A stretch of DNA of 64,000 bases, taken from Chrysophaeum taylorii (lineage: Eukaryota > Sar > Pelagophyceae > Pelagomonadales > Pelagomonadaceae). The translations under genes were made by a program, and so were the position numbers. Below the pieces are notes generated by a model. It was not told the DNA's origin. It made no database searches and was given only the letters and a program-made list of their open reading frames with translations. Where the stretch lies: positions 1 to 64,000 of the forward strand of contig JAQMWT010000523.1 in the NCBI GenBank assembly GCA_029834535.1, read 5' to 3'. How positions within the stretch are numbered: position 1 is the stretch's first letter; each line of letters opens with the position of its first letter. This document shows positions 30,785 through 39,808 of the stretch, in pieces.

Positions 30785-31823
30785 TCCTAACTACTAATCG
30801 ACAGATGTTTGTCTGTTTGTTTGTTTGTCTGTCTGTTTGTCCCTCGATTTAGGGTAAGGATCAGTTAGGCCCGCGAGCCAGACACTGATCCTCCAAGCCG
30901 TCTGCGGCGACCTCGCAGACTGTTTCCACGACCCGCGGCGGCTCTTTCAGCGCGCCATTCTCACGCCCCGTCGAAACGATGTTGTCGATGCTGACAACGC
31001 GCGCGTGACCGCGGCCTTTTTTTCCCGGAGACGAGGCGTCGGAGTTCTTTTCGGCCGACTAGGCTGGGTCGGAAGACGACGCCGCGCTCTTTACAGTCGA
31101 GTTGTCGACTCCCTGACAACCAACGGTATGCTGACTTTGATCGCGAGCTTAAAGTCTTCGCAACCTCGACCCGTCGCACGGCCACTGCAACGGTACCAGA
31201 TACATGATCGATCGTGTCGTGTCACCGAGGCTCCTCCAACCTGTATCCCTTAAGGCCCGCCTACGCCAAACGATCAACAAGAGCCAGGGCCAGACGCCCC
31301 GCGAGGTCGGCGTCCTCTTGCCCAAGCCCGTCTTCTGTCACGTCCAGCTCTACGTGGCTCTCTGTCGATCGGCAACCCCGAGGATTTGCTCTTCTAGGTC
31401 GACGACTCCACCCTACCCCACACGTGCTGCGCAATACCGATAAGCCCCCTCCCGGCGTCTACACGCGCACTGTAGGTGAACTTACTGGGACCAGGTGTAC
31501 TTACTGGGGTTGGAGATTGGGACTAGGTGAGCTGAGTGACCAGGTGAGCTTACTGGGACCAGATGAACTTACTGGGGTTTTTAGAGTACACTCAAGGGTT
31601 GGCGGCGCGTGCGGATCCAAGCAGCTTGGATTGGCGGGGGTGAGAGCGACGAGCTCAAAGGAGAGTGGGGTGAGTGGGTGTGAGCACGAGTGGGTTCACG
31701 CCGAACTTACTGGGGTTAGAGATTGGGACTAGGTGAACTTACTGACCAGGTGAACGTAACGGGACCAGGTGAACTTACTGGGGTTAGAGATTGGGACTAG
31801 GTGAACTTACTGGCCTGCACTTG
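30785..31823 (+). mobile_element. Helitron-like copy D, full length
   Basis: A 1039-bp copy in tandem behind copy C. Best-preserved helicase tail at 31204-31443 (SLKARLRQTINKSQGQTPRE, then GVLLPKPVFCHVQLYVALCR). Just before it, PLRPAYA in a neighbouring frame matches the residues that precede TINKSQGQ in intact helicases, so a one-base frame break separates them. The 3' end CTTG at 31820-31823 is followed by T. Confidence 0.75.
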
Positions 31824-31831
31824 TTATAATA

Positions 31832-31846
31832 ATAAGGGAATAAGTT
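31832..31846. repeat. 15-bp target-site duplication, left
   Basis: ATAAGGGAATAAGTT, repeated exactly at 32275-32289 on the other side of a 5'-truncated non-LTR insertion. Confidence 0.82.
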
Positions 31847-32274
31847 TTTATAAAGGTCTCGACTTCTAAGAGGGGGGTGTGTGGGGGGGGCATGAAGGAT
31901 GTTGGGGGTGGTTTTGTGGGGTAGGAGGGATGTGCCTGACGGGCGGAGATGATTATGCGGGACCTAGTCGGGGTCATCGCCGAGCCGTGGGGCAGGCGAA
32001 GAGAGGACGGGCCCCGCCCGGAGGTCGTACGCATGCTGCCGCCGGACGTATGTGCGACGAAGGGTGACGTCCTGCTGGGAGCGGGCGGCCTGGGTGGGGC
32101 TCCTCCCCGAGGCGGCGACATGGGTGAGGGCGGTGAGGGCGCAGCGAGCCCGGCCGAATGATGCGTTGGCGACCCCCCACTCACGGTAGATGCGGCGAGT
32201 TTGGGCCGCCTTTGCCTCTGTGAAGTTGGCGCAGCCGCTTGCCACCCAGGTGCCCGCAGCGATGCGCTCTGCGC
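31847..32274 (-). mobile_element. 5'-truncated non-LTR retrotransposon copy
   Basis: A 428-bp minus-strand insertion bracketed by a 15-bp duplication. It encodes only the last ~100 residues of the protein seen in full at 35664-37318 (CANFTEAKAAQTRRIYREWG ... RTYVRRQHAYDLRAGP ... APRLGDDPD, stop at 31964), followed by the G/T-rich 3' UTR. Truncation at the 5' end plus a target duplication is the usual outcome of target-primed reverse transcription. Confidence 0.82.
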
Positions 32275-32289
32275 ATAAGGGAATAAGTT
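32275..32289. repeat. 15-bp target-site duplication, right
   Basis: Exact repeat of 31832-31846. Confidence 0.82.
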
Positions 32290-32318
32290 CCCCAAAGAAC
32301 AAGGGGGGTTATTTATTA

Positions 32319-33068
32319 TTAGGTCTCGGCGTCGACCGCCACGGCCTCGACCGTTGCCAGATCGGCGGCGAGAAGGTCGGGCTTGATGCCGCGGCAGAGG
32401 ACGGTCGCCTCGCGGAAAGTGTCGTCAAAGGCAAGGGCCGCGATGGAGGCGGTCGGGACGTCGATGTCGGGGATGGAGGTGCCGGGGAGCGCGGTGGCGA
32501 GGAGGGCCCGCGTGACGTAGAGGTGAGAGACGAGGACGGCCACGCGGCCCGGTTCGAGGGCAGGGAGGATCTCGTCGCGGAGGGCACCGAGCGCGCGTCT
32601 TTGGACGTCGTCGATCGACTCGGCGCCGCCCGGGGGGCGGTAGGCCGTGTCTCGCAAAAAGGCTTCCATGCCGCCAGGCGTTAGGCCCTCGATCTCGTCG
32701 GGGGTGCGACGGAGCCAGGTGCCACGCCTGATCTCGCGGAAGGCTTCGAGCTGCGCGACGTCGGACACGCCTGCCGCGTCGGCGATACACCTAGCCCCGT
32801 AGACCGCGCGCTGCAAGGGCGAGGCCCAGACGCTCGAGACCTGCCATCGGTCCGCGACGTAGGCCGCCGCGGCGCGCGCCTCGGCCTCGCCTCGCAGCGA
32901 GAGCGGGACGTCGATGTCACCGCCATAGAGCGCGTTGGGCGGGACACCGCCTGCGACTCTGTTGACGGCGCCGTGGCGGACTAGCACGACGGTGCGCGGC
33001 GAGATGTGCGCGCGCACCCCCCGCATCACCGCGATGATGACGAGGGCGACCGCGCGTGACGTCGTCAT
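32319..33068 (-). CDS. Histidine phosphatase (phosphoglycerate-mutase-like)
   Basis: A 249-residue frame of the histidine phosphatase superfamily. The nucleophile motif is VVLVRHGAVNRV (about residue 30), with PLSLRGEAEARAAAAYV, WASPLQRAVYGARCI, an acidic region GLTPGGMEAFL, and the second histidine in VLVSHLYVTRALLATAL. Such enzymes remove phosphate from small molecules or proteins; the substrate cannot be told. The N-terminus (MTTSRAVALVIIAVMRGVRAH) looks like a signal peptide or membrane anchor. It shares a 41-bp divergent spacer with EAF6. Confidence 0.85.
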   Translation of the reverse strand: MTTSRAVALVIIAVMRGVRAHISPRTVVLVRHGAVNRVAGGVPPNALYGGDIDVPLSLRGEAEARAAAAYVADRWQVSSVWASPLQRAVYGARCIADAAGVSDVAQLEAFREIRRGTWLRRTPDEIEGLTPGGMEAFLRDTAYRPPGGAESIDDVQRRALGALRDEILPALEPGRVAVLVSHLYVTRALLATALPGTSIPDIDVPTASIAALAFDDTFREATVLCRGIKPDLLAADLATVEAVAVDAET

Positions 33069-33109
33069 TAATTAGGGTAAGTCATCATCAGTAAGTAGAC
33101 GCTACCGAG
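33069..33109. promoter_or_regulatory. 41-bp divergent promoter region
   Basis: Only 41 bp separate the start codons of the histidine phosphatase (minus) and EAF6 (plus), so both genes' core promoters must lie here or inside the neighbouring coding sequence. No TATA box is seen. Confidence 0.45.
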
Positions 33110-33493
33110 ATGGTGCGGGAGGAGCAGCAGGCGGCCGAGTTCGAGGCCGAGTGCAGCGAGGCGCTCGCCGCCATCGAGCAGCACATTTACCAGAAGGAAG
33201 GGGACTACCTCGAGAAGACCCCGCACGGAAACGTCGCGCGAGGATGGGAGGGTTTCCTCGACACGAGGGCCGGCTCGATACAAAAAAGACGCTTCGACGA
33301 CAAGGACCGCCTCTTTTCCTACTCGTCGTGGACCTTTTGCACGACAAATCCCCAGCTCTTCGTGAACACGCGCGACGACGACCCCGACAATTGGTGCCTC
33401 GCGAGCCGAAAGCGGGCCCAACTCTACGCCGCCGCCGGGCAGCACTCCTTCGGGACCCGAAAAAAGCGCAAGACCCTGCCGGCGGGCTTCTAA
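33110..33493 (+). CDS. EAF6: EAF6 subunit of NuA4/MOZ-type histone acetyltransferase
   Basis: A 127-residue frame. The core is the EAF6 signature: EQHIYQKEGDYLEKTPHGNV then ARGWEGFLD (about 24-52), followed by RRFDDKDRLFSYSSWTF. EAF6 is a small accessory subunit of NuA4 and related MYST acetyltransferase complexes in the nucleus. The N-terminus is predicted helical. The length is slightly short of fungal homologues and near MEAF6. The stop codon overlaps the stop of UTP6 on the opposite strand by four bases. Confidence 0.86.
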   Translation: MVREEQQAAEFEAECSEALAAIEQHIYQKEGDYLEKTPHGNVARGWEGFLDTRAGSIQKRRFDDKDRLFSYSSWTFCTTNPQLFVNTRDDDPDNWCLASRKRAQLYAAAGQHSFGTRKKRKTLPAGF

Positions 33494-34380
33494 CTACAAT
33501 TTCGTCCGAAGACGCCGACCGTCCAAGCCCGCGCTGCCGGGTGCGACGAGGAACGCACAGTCGCAACGGCGTTCTCGTTGTTGTTTTCTTGGGGTTCTTC
33601 CGCCGCTTCGGGGAGCAAGGCGGCGAGGGCAGCGGAGGCCGCGGTGTGGACGACGAGCGCGGCGATAGGGTCGTTCTTTTGGGCCGACATCGTATGATGG
33701 TGATGATGTCGAGACGGCGGTAAGAGGAGGTTCGCCTCGTCGGTCGCCTTCAGGTGGCCGAGGAGGAGGGCAGCTTGGGGCGACGCAGGGAGCAGCATCA
33801 ACATGCGCCTCGCGAGGGCACCGTCTGGGACCGCGGCCTCGAGGGTAACCGGGCCTCCTCGGTCGTCGTCGCGGCCGAGGACGGCGAGCTCAAACTTGAG
33901 GGTAGCCATCCAAATATCTTTGTTTTCCGGAAGGAGCTGGAGCGCGTGCTTGAGCGTGCGGCGCACGGCGCGCTCGTTGGCGCTCCGCGACCACTGCCAC
34001 TCGGCGGCGTCGATCCAGAGGGGCGGGTAGGTCGGGTGCAGCTGGAGAGCTCTCGCGTACAGCTTAGAGGCGAGCTTGCGGTGGCCGCGCTTTTTTACCA
34101 GAGCGAGGTAGTCGATCCAGGTTCGCGGGTCGCTGCCATGGACTCTGACGAGGCGCTCGTAGAGCGACAGGACGAACTTGCGGCCGCCGCCGCCGTTGAC
34201 CTTGGTCTTCCGCGAACGGAGCCGGCAGAGGCGGTCGACGCGGAGTTCGTGGAGAATGTACCGGAGGAGCGAGGCCCGGTCCTCGGGGCGCGCCCTTTCG
34301 AACCGGTCGCGCATCGCGACGACCTCGCGAGCCTCGGCGGCCGAGAGGAGGCCCTTGAGCTCGAGGTCTCGGATGTCCAT
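33490..34380 (-). CDS. UTP6: UTP6-like U3 snoRNP protein, short form
   Basis: The N-terminus matches the UTP6 entry domain (MDIRDLELKGLLSAAEAREVV, MRDRFERARPEDRASLLRYI), followed by HAT repeats (FVLSLYERLVRVHGSDPRTW, KLASKLYARALQLHPTYPPLW, VRRTLKHALQLLPENKDIWM). UTP6 is a component of the SSU processome for 18S rRNA maturation. At 296 residues it is about half the usual length; after the third or fourth HAT repeat the sequence becomes low-complexity (a His run, then Ala/Asn-rich). The C-terminal HAT array is missing, or encoded elsewhere. It ends tail-to-tail with EAF6. Confidence 0.8.
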   Translation of the reverse strand: MDIRDLELKGLLSAAEAREVVAMRDRFERARPEDRASLLRYILHELRVDRLCRLRSRKTKVNGGGGRKFVLSLYERLVRVHGSDPRTWIDYLALVKKRGHRKLASKLYARALQLHPTYPPLWIDAAEWQWSRSANERAVRRTLKHALQLLPENKDIWMATLKFELAVLGRDDDRGGPVTLEAAVPDGALARRMLMLLPASPQAALLLGHLKATDEANLLLPPSRHHHHHTMSAQKNDPIAALVVHTAASAALAALLPEAAEEPQENNNENAVATVRSSSHPAARAWTVGVFGRNCS

Positions 34381-34395
34381 TAAGAAGGGTGTCTG

Positions 34396-34502
34396 TCTGT
34401 CTGTCTTTAAATGTCGACTGCTAAGAGGGGGGGGTGTGTGTGGGGAGCATGAAGGATGTGGGTGGGTTTGCGGGTATGAGGGATGTGCCTGACGGGTCTG
34501 TC
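34396..34502 (-). mobile_element. 3'-terminal fragment of the non-LTR element
   Basis: About 105 bp that repeat the sequence directly after Helitron copy E (35547 onwards): CTGTCTTTAAATGTCGACTG, CTAAGAGGGGG, GAGCATGAAGGATGTG, GATGTGCCTGACGGG. It carries only the 3' UTR and the TCTG simple-repeat tail of the minus-strand element. Confidence 0.7.
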
Positions 34503-35546
34503 TGTCCTAACTACTAATCGACAGATGTTTGTCTGTCTGTCTGTTTGTCTGTTTGTCCCTCGATTTAGGGTAAGGATCAGGTAGGCGCGAGAGTAAGGAT
34601 CAGGTAGGCGCGAGAGCCAGACAGTGATCCACCAAGCCGTCTACGGCGACCTCGCAGACTATTTCCACGAGCCGCGGCGGCTCTTTCAGCGCGCCATTCT
34701 CACGCCCCGTCGAAACGATGTTGTCGATGCTGACAACGCGCGCATGACCGCGGCCTTTTTTTCCCGGAGACGAGGCGTCGGAGTTCTTTTCGGCTGACTA
34801 GGCTGGGTCGGAAGACGACGCCTCGCTCTTTACAGTAGAGTTTTCAACTCCCTGACAACCAACGGCATGCTGACTTTGATCGCGAGCTTAATGTCTTCGC
34901 AACCTCGACCCGTCGCACGGCCACTGCAACGGTACCAGATACATGATCGATCGTGTCGTTGTCACCGAGGCTCCTCAAACCTGTATCGCTTAAGGCCCGC
35001 CTACGCCAAACGATCAACAAGAGCCAGGTCCAGACGCCCCGCGAGGTCGGCGTCCTCTTTCCCAAGCCCGTCTTCTGCCACGTCCAGCTCTACGTGGCTC
35101 TCTGTCGATCGGCATCCCCAAGGATATACTCATCTGGGTCGACGACTCCACCCTACCCCACACGTGCTGCGCAATACCGATAAGCCCCCTCCCGGCGTCT
35201 ACACGCGCACTGTAGGTGAACTTACTGGGACCACGTGTACTTACTGGGGTTGGAGATTGGGACTAGGTGAACTTAGTGACCAGGTGAACTTACTGGGACC
35301 AAGTGAACTTACTAGGGTTTTTAGAGTGAACGCAAAGGCTAGCGGCGTGTACGGATCAAAGCAGCTTAGATTGGCGGAGGTGAATGGGACGGGCTCGAAG
35401 GAGAGTGGGGTGAGTGGATGTGAGCACGAGTGGGCTTACGCCGAACTTACTAGGGTTAGAGATTGGGACTAGGTGAACTTACTGGGACCAGGTGAACTTA
35501 CTGGGGTTAGAGATTGGGACTAGGTGAACTTACTGGCCTGCACTTG
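34503..35546 (+). mobile_element. Helitron-like copy E, full length
   Basis: A 1044-bp plus-strand copy inserted in the TCTG tail between two non-LTR 3' ends. 5' TCCTAAC at 34503 (preceded by G rather than A), 3' CACTTG at 35541-35546 followed by T. Helicase blocks at 34626-34745 (VYGDLADYF, ILTPRRNDV) and 34953-35183 (RLRQTINKSQVQTPRE, VLFPKPVFCHVQLYVAL; note KSQVQ for KSQGQ). The 3' repeat tract begins at about 35213. Confidence 0.75.
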
Positions 35547-37318
35547 TCTGTCTTTAAATGTCGACTGCTAAGAGGGGGTGTGTGTGGGGGGAGCATGAAG
35601 GATGTGGGTGGGTTTGTGGGGTATGAGGGATGTGCCTGACGGGCGGAGATAAGTACGCGGGACCTAGTCGGGGTCATCGCCGAGGCGTGGGGCAGGCGAA
35701 GAGAGGACGGGCCCCGCCCGTAGGTCGTACGCATGCTGCCGCCGGACGTATGTGCGACGAAGGGTGACGTCCTGCTGGGATCGGGCGGCCTGGGTGGGGT
35801 TCCCCGAGGCGGCGACATGGGTGAGGGCGGTGAGGGCACAGCGAGCCCGGCCTAATGCGTTGGCGATCCCCCACTCACGGTAGATGCGGCGAGTTTGGGC
35901 CGCCTTTGCCTCTGTGAAGTTGGCGCAGCCGCTTGTCACCCAGGTCCGCGCAGCGATGCGCTCTGCGCATGTTTGGGCGAGAGCGTGGCACGCCGCGCTG
36001 GCCTCACCGAAGGCACCAAAGACGAGGCCGGCGACGGTGCCGTAGCTACGTAGCCGCTGTTCGACAGGGCCCAAGAAGCCAGGCGGTGGTGCTGTACCCG
36101 GCTGGGGGATGATGGCGTCGATGCCGCGGGCGTGAGCGAGGTATTCGGAGTGGACTTGCGCTGCGCGCCGATCGACAGGCGACGGGTGGGAGGGATGGAG
36201 GGCGTGGGCGGTGTACAACGAACCCCAAGCGAGGGTTTTGATGTCGTAGAGTTGCTCCTTGTTGTCGAGCGTGGTGAGGATGTCTGGGACGACTTGACGT
36301 CGGGCGAGATTGCCTCGGTACCGGCCGTAGAGGCGCGTGCGAATGGTAGGGGCGACGACGTCAGCAAAGATGCCGAAAACCTCGGACAGGGCTGGGATGC
36401 CGGCCTCTTTGACGCTGCCGTGGACGCAGTCGAGCTGGCCGTCATGCCAGGTGGTCCGCGCTCCTCCGCGGTTGACAAGGTTGGCCTGCGTGAGAAGCAC
36501 CTTGCCGTGAGCGTCGAGAGCGACGTCAGTGCCCAGAATGCGAGTGCCCACGAGGCCCAAACAAGCTGGAGAGGGGTAGCCAAAGTACTGGGCACACATC
36601 TCAGCCCAGCAGCGGTTGGGGATTTGAAGGCCAGAGCTGGGCCACGAGCTGATGAACGTGGTCGAGAAGCGATCCCATGAGGACGCCGCTACTCGAAGTG
36701 CTTCGGTGATGGGAAGGGTGGCCGCAAGGCGCTGGAGTGCAGTGGCCCGAGCTGTCTCGCGCTGGGAGGTTAGAGCACGCTGGAGTTGGGGTATGAGCAC
36801 GGGTGTCGAGATGGTGGGGTCGACGAGGACGCCCATGGAGACGAACTCGTGGGAGAGAGGACCGTCGACGAGATGAACGTTGGCGGGGTCGCCGGAACCA
36901 GCGCCGCCGTGGTAAGCCAGCGTGGTACGGAGATCAGCCCGAAGTCCGTCCCACGCAGTCTCGAGTGCTCGCCCCAGGCGGCAACCGGATGCGAGGAGGT
37001 GGTGCCAACGGTGCAACTCGTTACCTGTGCGAAAAGAAGTGGCACCCAGGACCGAGGCGAGGCGGGGGAGGTAGCCAGGGACCTCCAAGGCACCCGTAGG
37101 ATCGCGAAGGTCGACGAGGTGTGGGAGGGCCTGGGCCGCCGTGCCAACAAAGGCGGCGGGGCTGAGGTCGGCGCAGGAGCGAATGCCGCCACCCCCACTT
37201 CGAGCAGGAAGACGGAGGCGTTGGAGGACGATGCCGGTGGAGTCAAAAACCTGACGCGGATCTGCGCCAAGTGCTCTGGCGACGAAGCTGAGGGCGGCAA
37301 CGTCGAAGCGGCGGAGCA
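35547..37318 (-). mobile_element. Non-LTR retrotransposon, 5'-truncated
   Basis: Minus-strand copy: 3' UTR with TCTG tail at 35547-35663 and one long open frame to about 37318, where homology ends against a further 3'-tail-like sequence. Related shorter copies lie at 31847-32274 and 34396-34502, and a tail-only relative on the plus strand at 50219-50290. Confidence 0.75.
35664..37318 (-). CDS. RT C-terminus with restriction-like PD-D-K nuclease (partial)
   Basis: Open frame of about 550 codons; it continues to 37430, but the first ~37 codons come from unrelated tail sequence. It lacks the RT palm, so the 5' part is missing. Visible are the post-RT block RLPARSGGGGIRSCADLSPA (about 76-95 of the frame), a nuclease-type motif VPDI...EQLYDIKTL (PD followed by D-I-K), and LVFGAFGEASAACHALAQTC near the C-terminus. 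PD-(D/E)xK nucleases nick the target site in non-LTR elements of the R2/CRE type. From memory, similar GLVFGA.GEAS proteins are common in pelagophyte and dinoflagellate genomes; this has not been checked. Confidence 0.72.
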
Positions 37319-37400
37319 GTGTCTGTCTGTCTGCAAAGTCTTTGAAGGTCGACTGCTGACAGGGGGGGATGTGCAAGGTCGAGCAGGGGCGCAACGGTGA
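37319..37400 (-). mobile_element. Second 3'-tail-like fragment of the non-LTR family
   Basis: TCTGTCTGTCTG then GGTCGACTGCTGACAGGGGG resembles the 3' ends at 34396 and 35547. This suggests the 35547-37318 copy lies next to, or inserted into, the tail of an older copy. Confidence 0.5.
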
Positions 37401-37648
37401 TGGAATGGTTGTTCTCACTACCCGTGGCACTTTTCACCCCGAACGAAGGATACCATCACCATCTGAGCCTTCTTGTCGCCCAGGCCAGGCACTCGCCGCG
37501 CCTTCTGATAGACCACCTGTTCACAAGCTTCTACTACCATTGGAACTTTGGGATGGCCGTGGACAATGGTGATCTGCCGGCAGTGTATCGTGGCTGGTAC
37601 GACAGCTGGTTCGTTGAGGAGGCTGAGGAGATGACAGCGTTCTGGTAG
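37397..37648 (+). CDS. Hypothetical 83-residue ORF
   Basis: Open frame with a balanced, aromatic-rich composition (LFTPNEGYHHH, LIDHLFTSFYYHWNFGMAVD, VYRGWYDSWFVEEAEEMTAFW). No family recognised. It lies in mobile-element debris and its codon use is less GC-biased than the host genes, so it may be a fragment of a transposon protein. Confidence 0.25.
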   Translation: MMEWLFSLPVALFTPNEGYHHHLSLLVAQARHSPRLLIDHLFTSFYYHWNFGMAVDNGDLPAVYRGWYDSWFVEEAEEMTAFW

Positions 37649-38712
37649 ACGACTCGGCTCATTCCTTCGTTTGTCTCGCCGAGGGACGTCTACATTCCAA
37701 ATCCTCCGCGCCGCCGGCATGTCGCCTGACGAATTTTAAGACGATAGTGATAGCAATGACGTTGGTCCATCATAGGACGGCGAGCTGTGGCGCGCGATTC
37801 TGCCTCGCGCTCTCCGATGGCTCGCTGGTGTCTAGGGGGTTCAGTGATTCCGACAACGCGCGTGCCTCCCAAAGATGAATGCAACCTCGTTAGCGAGAAC
37901 TGCCGCCGCTTGTTTTATGACCTCGAACAGCGCGAACGCCCTTGACTCGCTTGACTTCCCTGCTTTCGCCGAGTGGTAGAAGGCCCACGTCGCAGGCCTC
38001 GAGCCTTCGAAGACTTCTCTTTCCGAATCTTCAGAATGACGCCTAGTTTCCAACAGCAACATCACGAGGAGCACCTGCGTATGTTCACTATCACCGAAAC
38101 ATCGCGGAGTAGTCAGCGCCGGACGCGACGTCGACGATCCGTGATGAAAGCGTACTCCTCCGCGCTCATCTCCGCGAGCCGTGGTGCGATGACGCGACGC
38201 CCTTCCTCCGTGAACCGACCGGACAATTAATTGTCTCTCATTTGGAAACAGGTCGCCCTTGTGACAAAGTCCAACGCACCCGCTTTCAGTCTCGACGACC
38301 CAGTTCAAGCAAGCGCCTTCGACCCCAACTGCTGCGGGCACCAGGCTCCTCCGCAGACGGCACAAGTCCTCATTCAAGACCCTCGAGTCATCAACGCATC
38401 ACTTATCGACGGCACAACCCTCTCGAGGCTACACTAACCCGATGCTGACCACAAAGTTCAGAGTTCTCCTTTTCTGCTCGACGGTCGTCGGACTCCCGCC
38501 AATCTAAGCTGCTTTTATTCAGCGCACGCTCCGCCCCTTATATCCTTTGAGTGTGCGCCTAAACTCGATCCTATCCCCCGCCAGCCAGCCCGATGGGCGG
38601 TCTTTTTTAAACACGCACGATGACCTTAAAGATGCCACCGTTTGAAAATGAGCGACAGCAGGGATGAGATGCGGTCCGTTGGTTCGAAAACAAACTGAAT
38701 AATAATCCTCAA
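37649..38712. other. Gene-poor stretch
   Basis: No supported gene. Overlapping short frames on both strands (for example 37841-38377 minus, 37973-38230 plus) have no recognisable domain. Around 38487-38515 a piece (GCCAATCTAAGCTGCTTT) matches the Helitron 3' region, so old Helitron debris is present. Confidence 0.4.
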
Positions 38713-39770
38713 CAAGTGCAGGCCAGTAAGTTCACCTAGTCCCTATCTCTAACCCTAGTAAGTTCAGGTCTGGTCCCAGTAAGTTCACCTGGTCAGTTAG
38801 TTCACTTAGTCCCAATCTCTATCCCGGCGTAAACCCACTCGTGCTCACGCCCACTCACCCCACTCTCCTTTGAGCTCGTCGCTCTCACCTCCGCTAATCT
38901 AAGCAGCTTTGATCCGCACGCGCCGCCAACCTTTGAGTTTGAGTTGTCAAAAAACTCCAGTAAGCTCACCTGGTCCCAGTAAGTTCACCTGGTCACTCAC
39001 TTCACCTAGTCCCAATGTCTAGACCCAGTAAGTTCACCTGGTCCCAGCAAGTTCACCTACAGTGCGCGTGTAGACGCCGGGAGGGGGCTTATCGGTATTG
39101 CGCAGCACGTGTGGGGTAGGGTGGAGTCGTCGACTCAGAAGAGCATACCCTCGGGGTTGCCGATCGACAGAGAGCCACGTAGAGCTGGACGTGACAGAAG
39201 ACGGGCTTGGGCGAGAGGACGCCGACCTCGCGGGGCGTCTAGCCCTGGCTCTTGTTGATCGTTTGGCGTCGGCGGGCCTTAAGGGATACAGGTTGGAGGA
39301 GCCTCGGTGACACAACACGATCGATCATGTATCTGGTACCGTTGCAGTGGCCGTGAGACGGGTCGAGGTTGCGAAGACTTTAAGCTCGCGATCAAAGTCA
39401 GCATGCCGTTGGCTGTCAGGGAGTTGAAAACTCGACTGTAAAGAGCGAGGCGTCGTCGTCCGACCCAACCTAGTCGGCCGAAAAGAACTCCGACGCCTCG
39501 TCTCCGGGAAAAAAAGGCCGCGGTCATGCGCGCGTTGTCAGCATCGACAACATCGTTTCGACGGGGCGTGAGAATGGAGCGCTGAAAGAGCCGCCGCGGG
39601 TCGTGGAAATAGTCTGCGAGGTCGCCGTAGACGGCTTGGAGGATCACTGTCTGGCTCTCGCACCTACCTGATCCTTACTCTCGCGCCTACCTGATCCTTA
39701 CCCTAAATCGAGGGACAAACAAACAAACAAACAAACAAACAGACAAACATCTGTCGATTAGTAGTTAGGA
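38713..39770 (-). mobile_element. Helitron-like copy F, full length
   Basis: A 1058-bp minus-strand copy: sense 3' end CTTG at 38713-38716 followed by T, sense 5' end TCCTAAC at 39770 preceded by A. Helicase segments at about 39530-39647 (ILTPRRNDVVDADN) and 39180-39310 (TINKSQG, then an in-frame TAG, then TPREVGVL). The 3' repeat tract is 38717-39060. The 5' end lies 38 bp from the ATG of the coiled-coil gene. Confidence 0.75.
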
Positions 39771-39808
39771 TTAACCCAATTAATCAGAGTCGTTTCGAGC
39801 ATGATGTT

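Noticed and set aside
37841-38377. 178-codon minus frame near Helitron debris
   Set aside because: No family match; competing frames on the plus strand; composition not protein-like.
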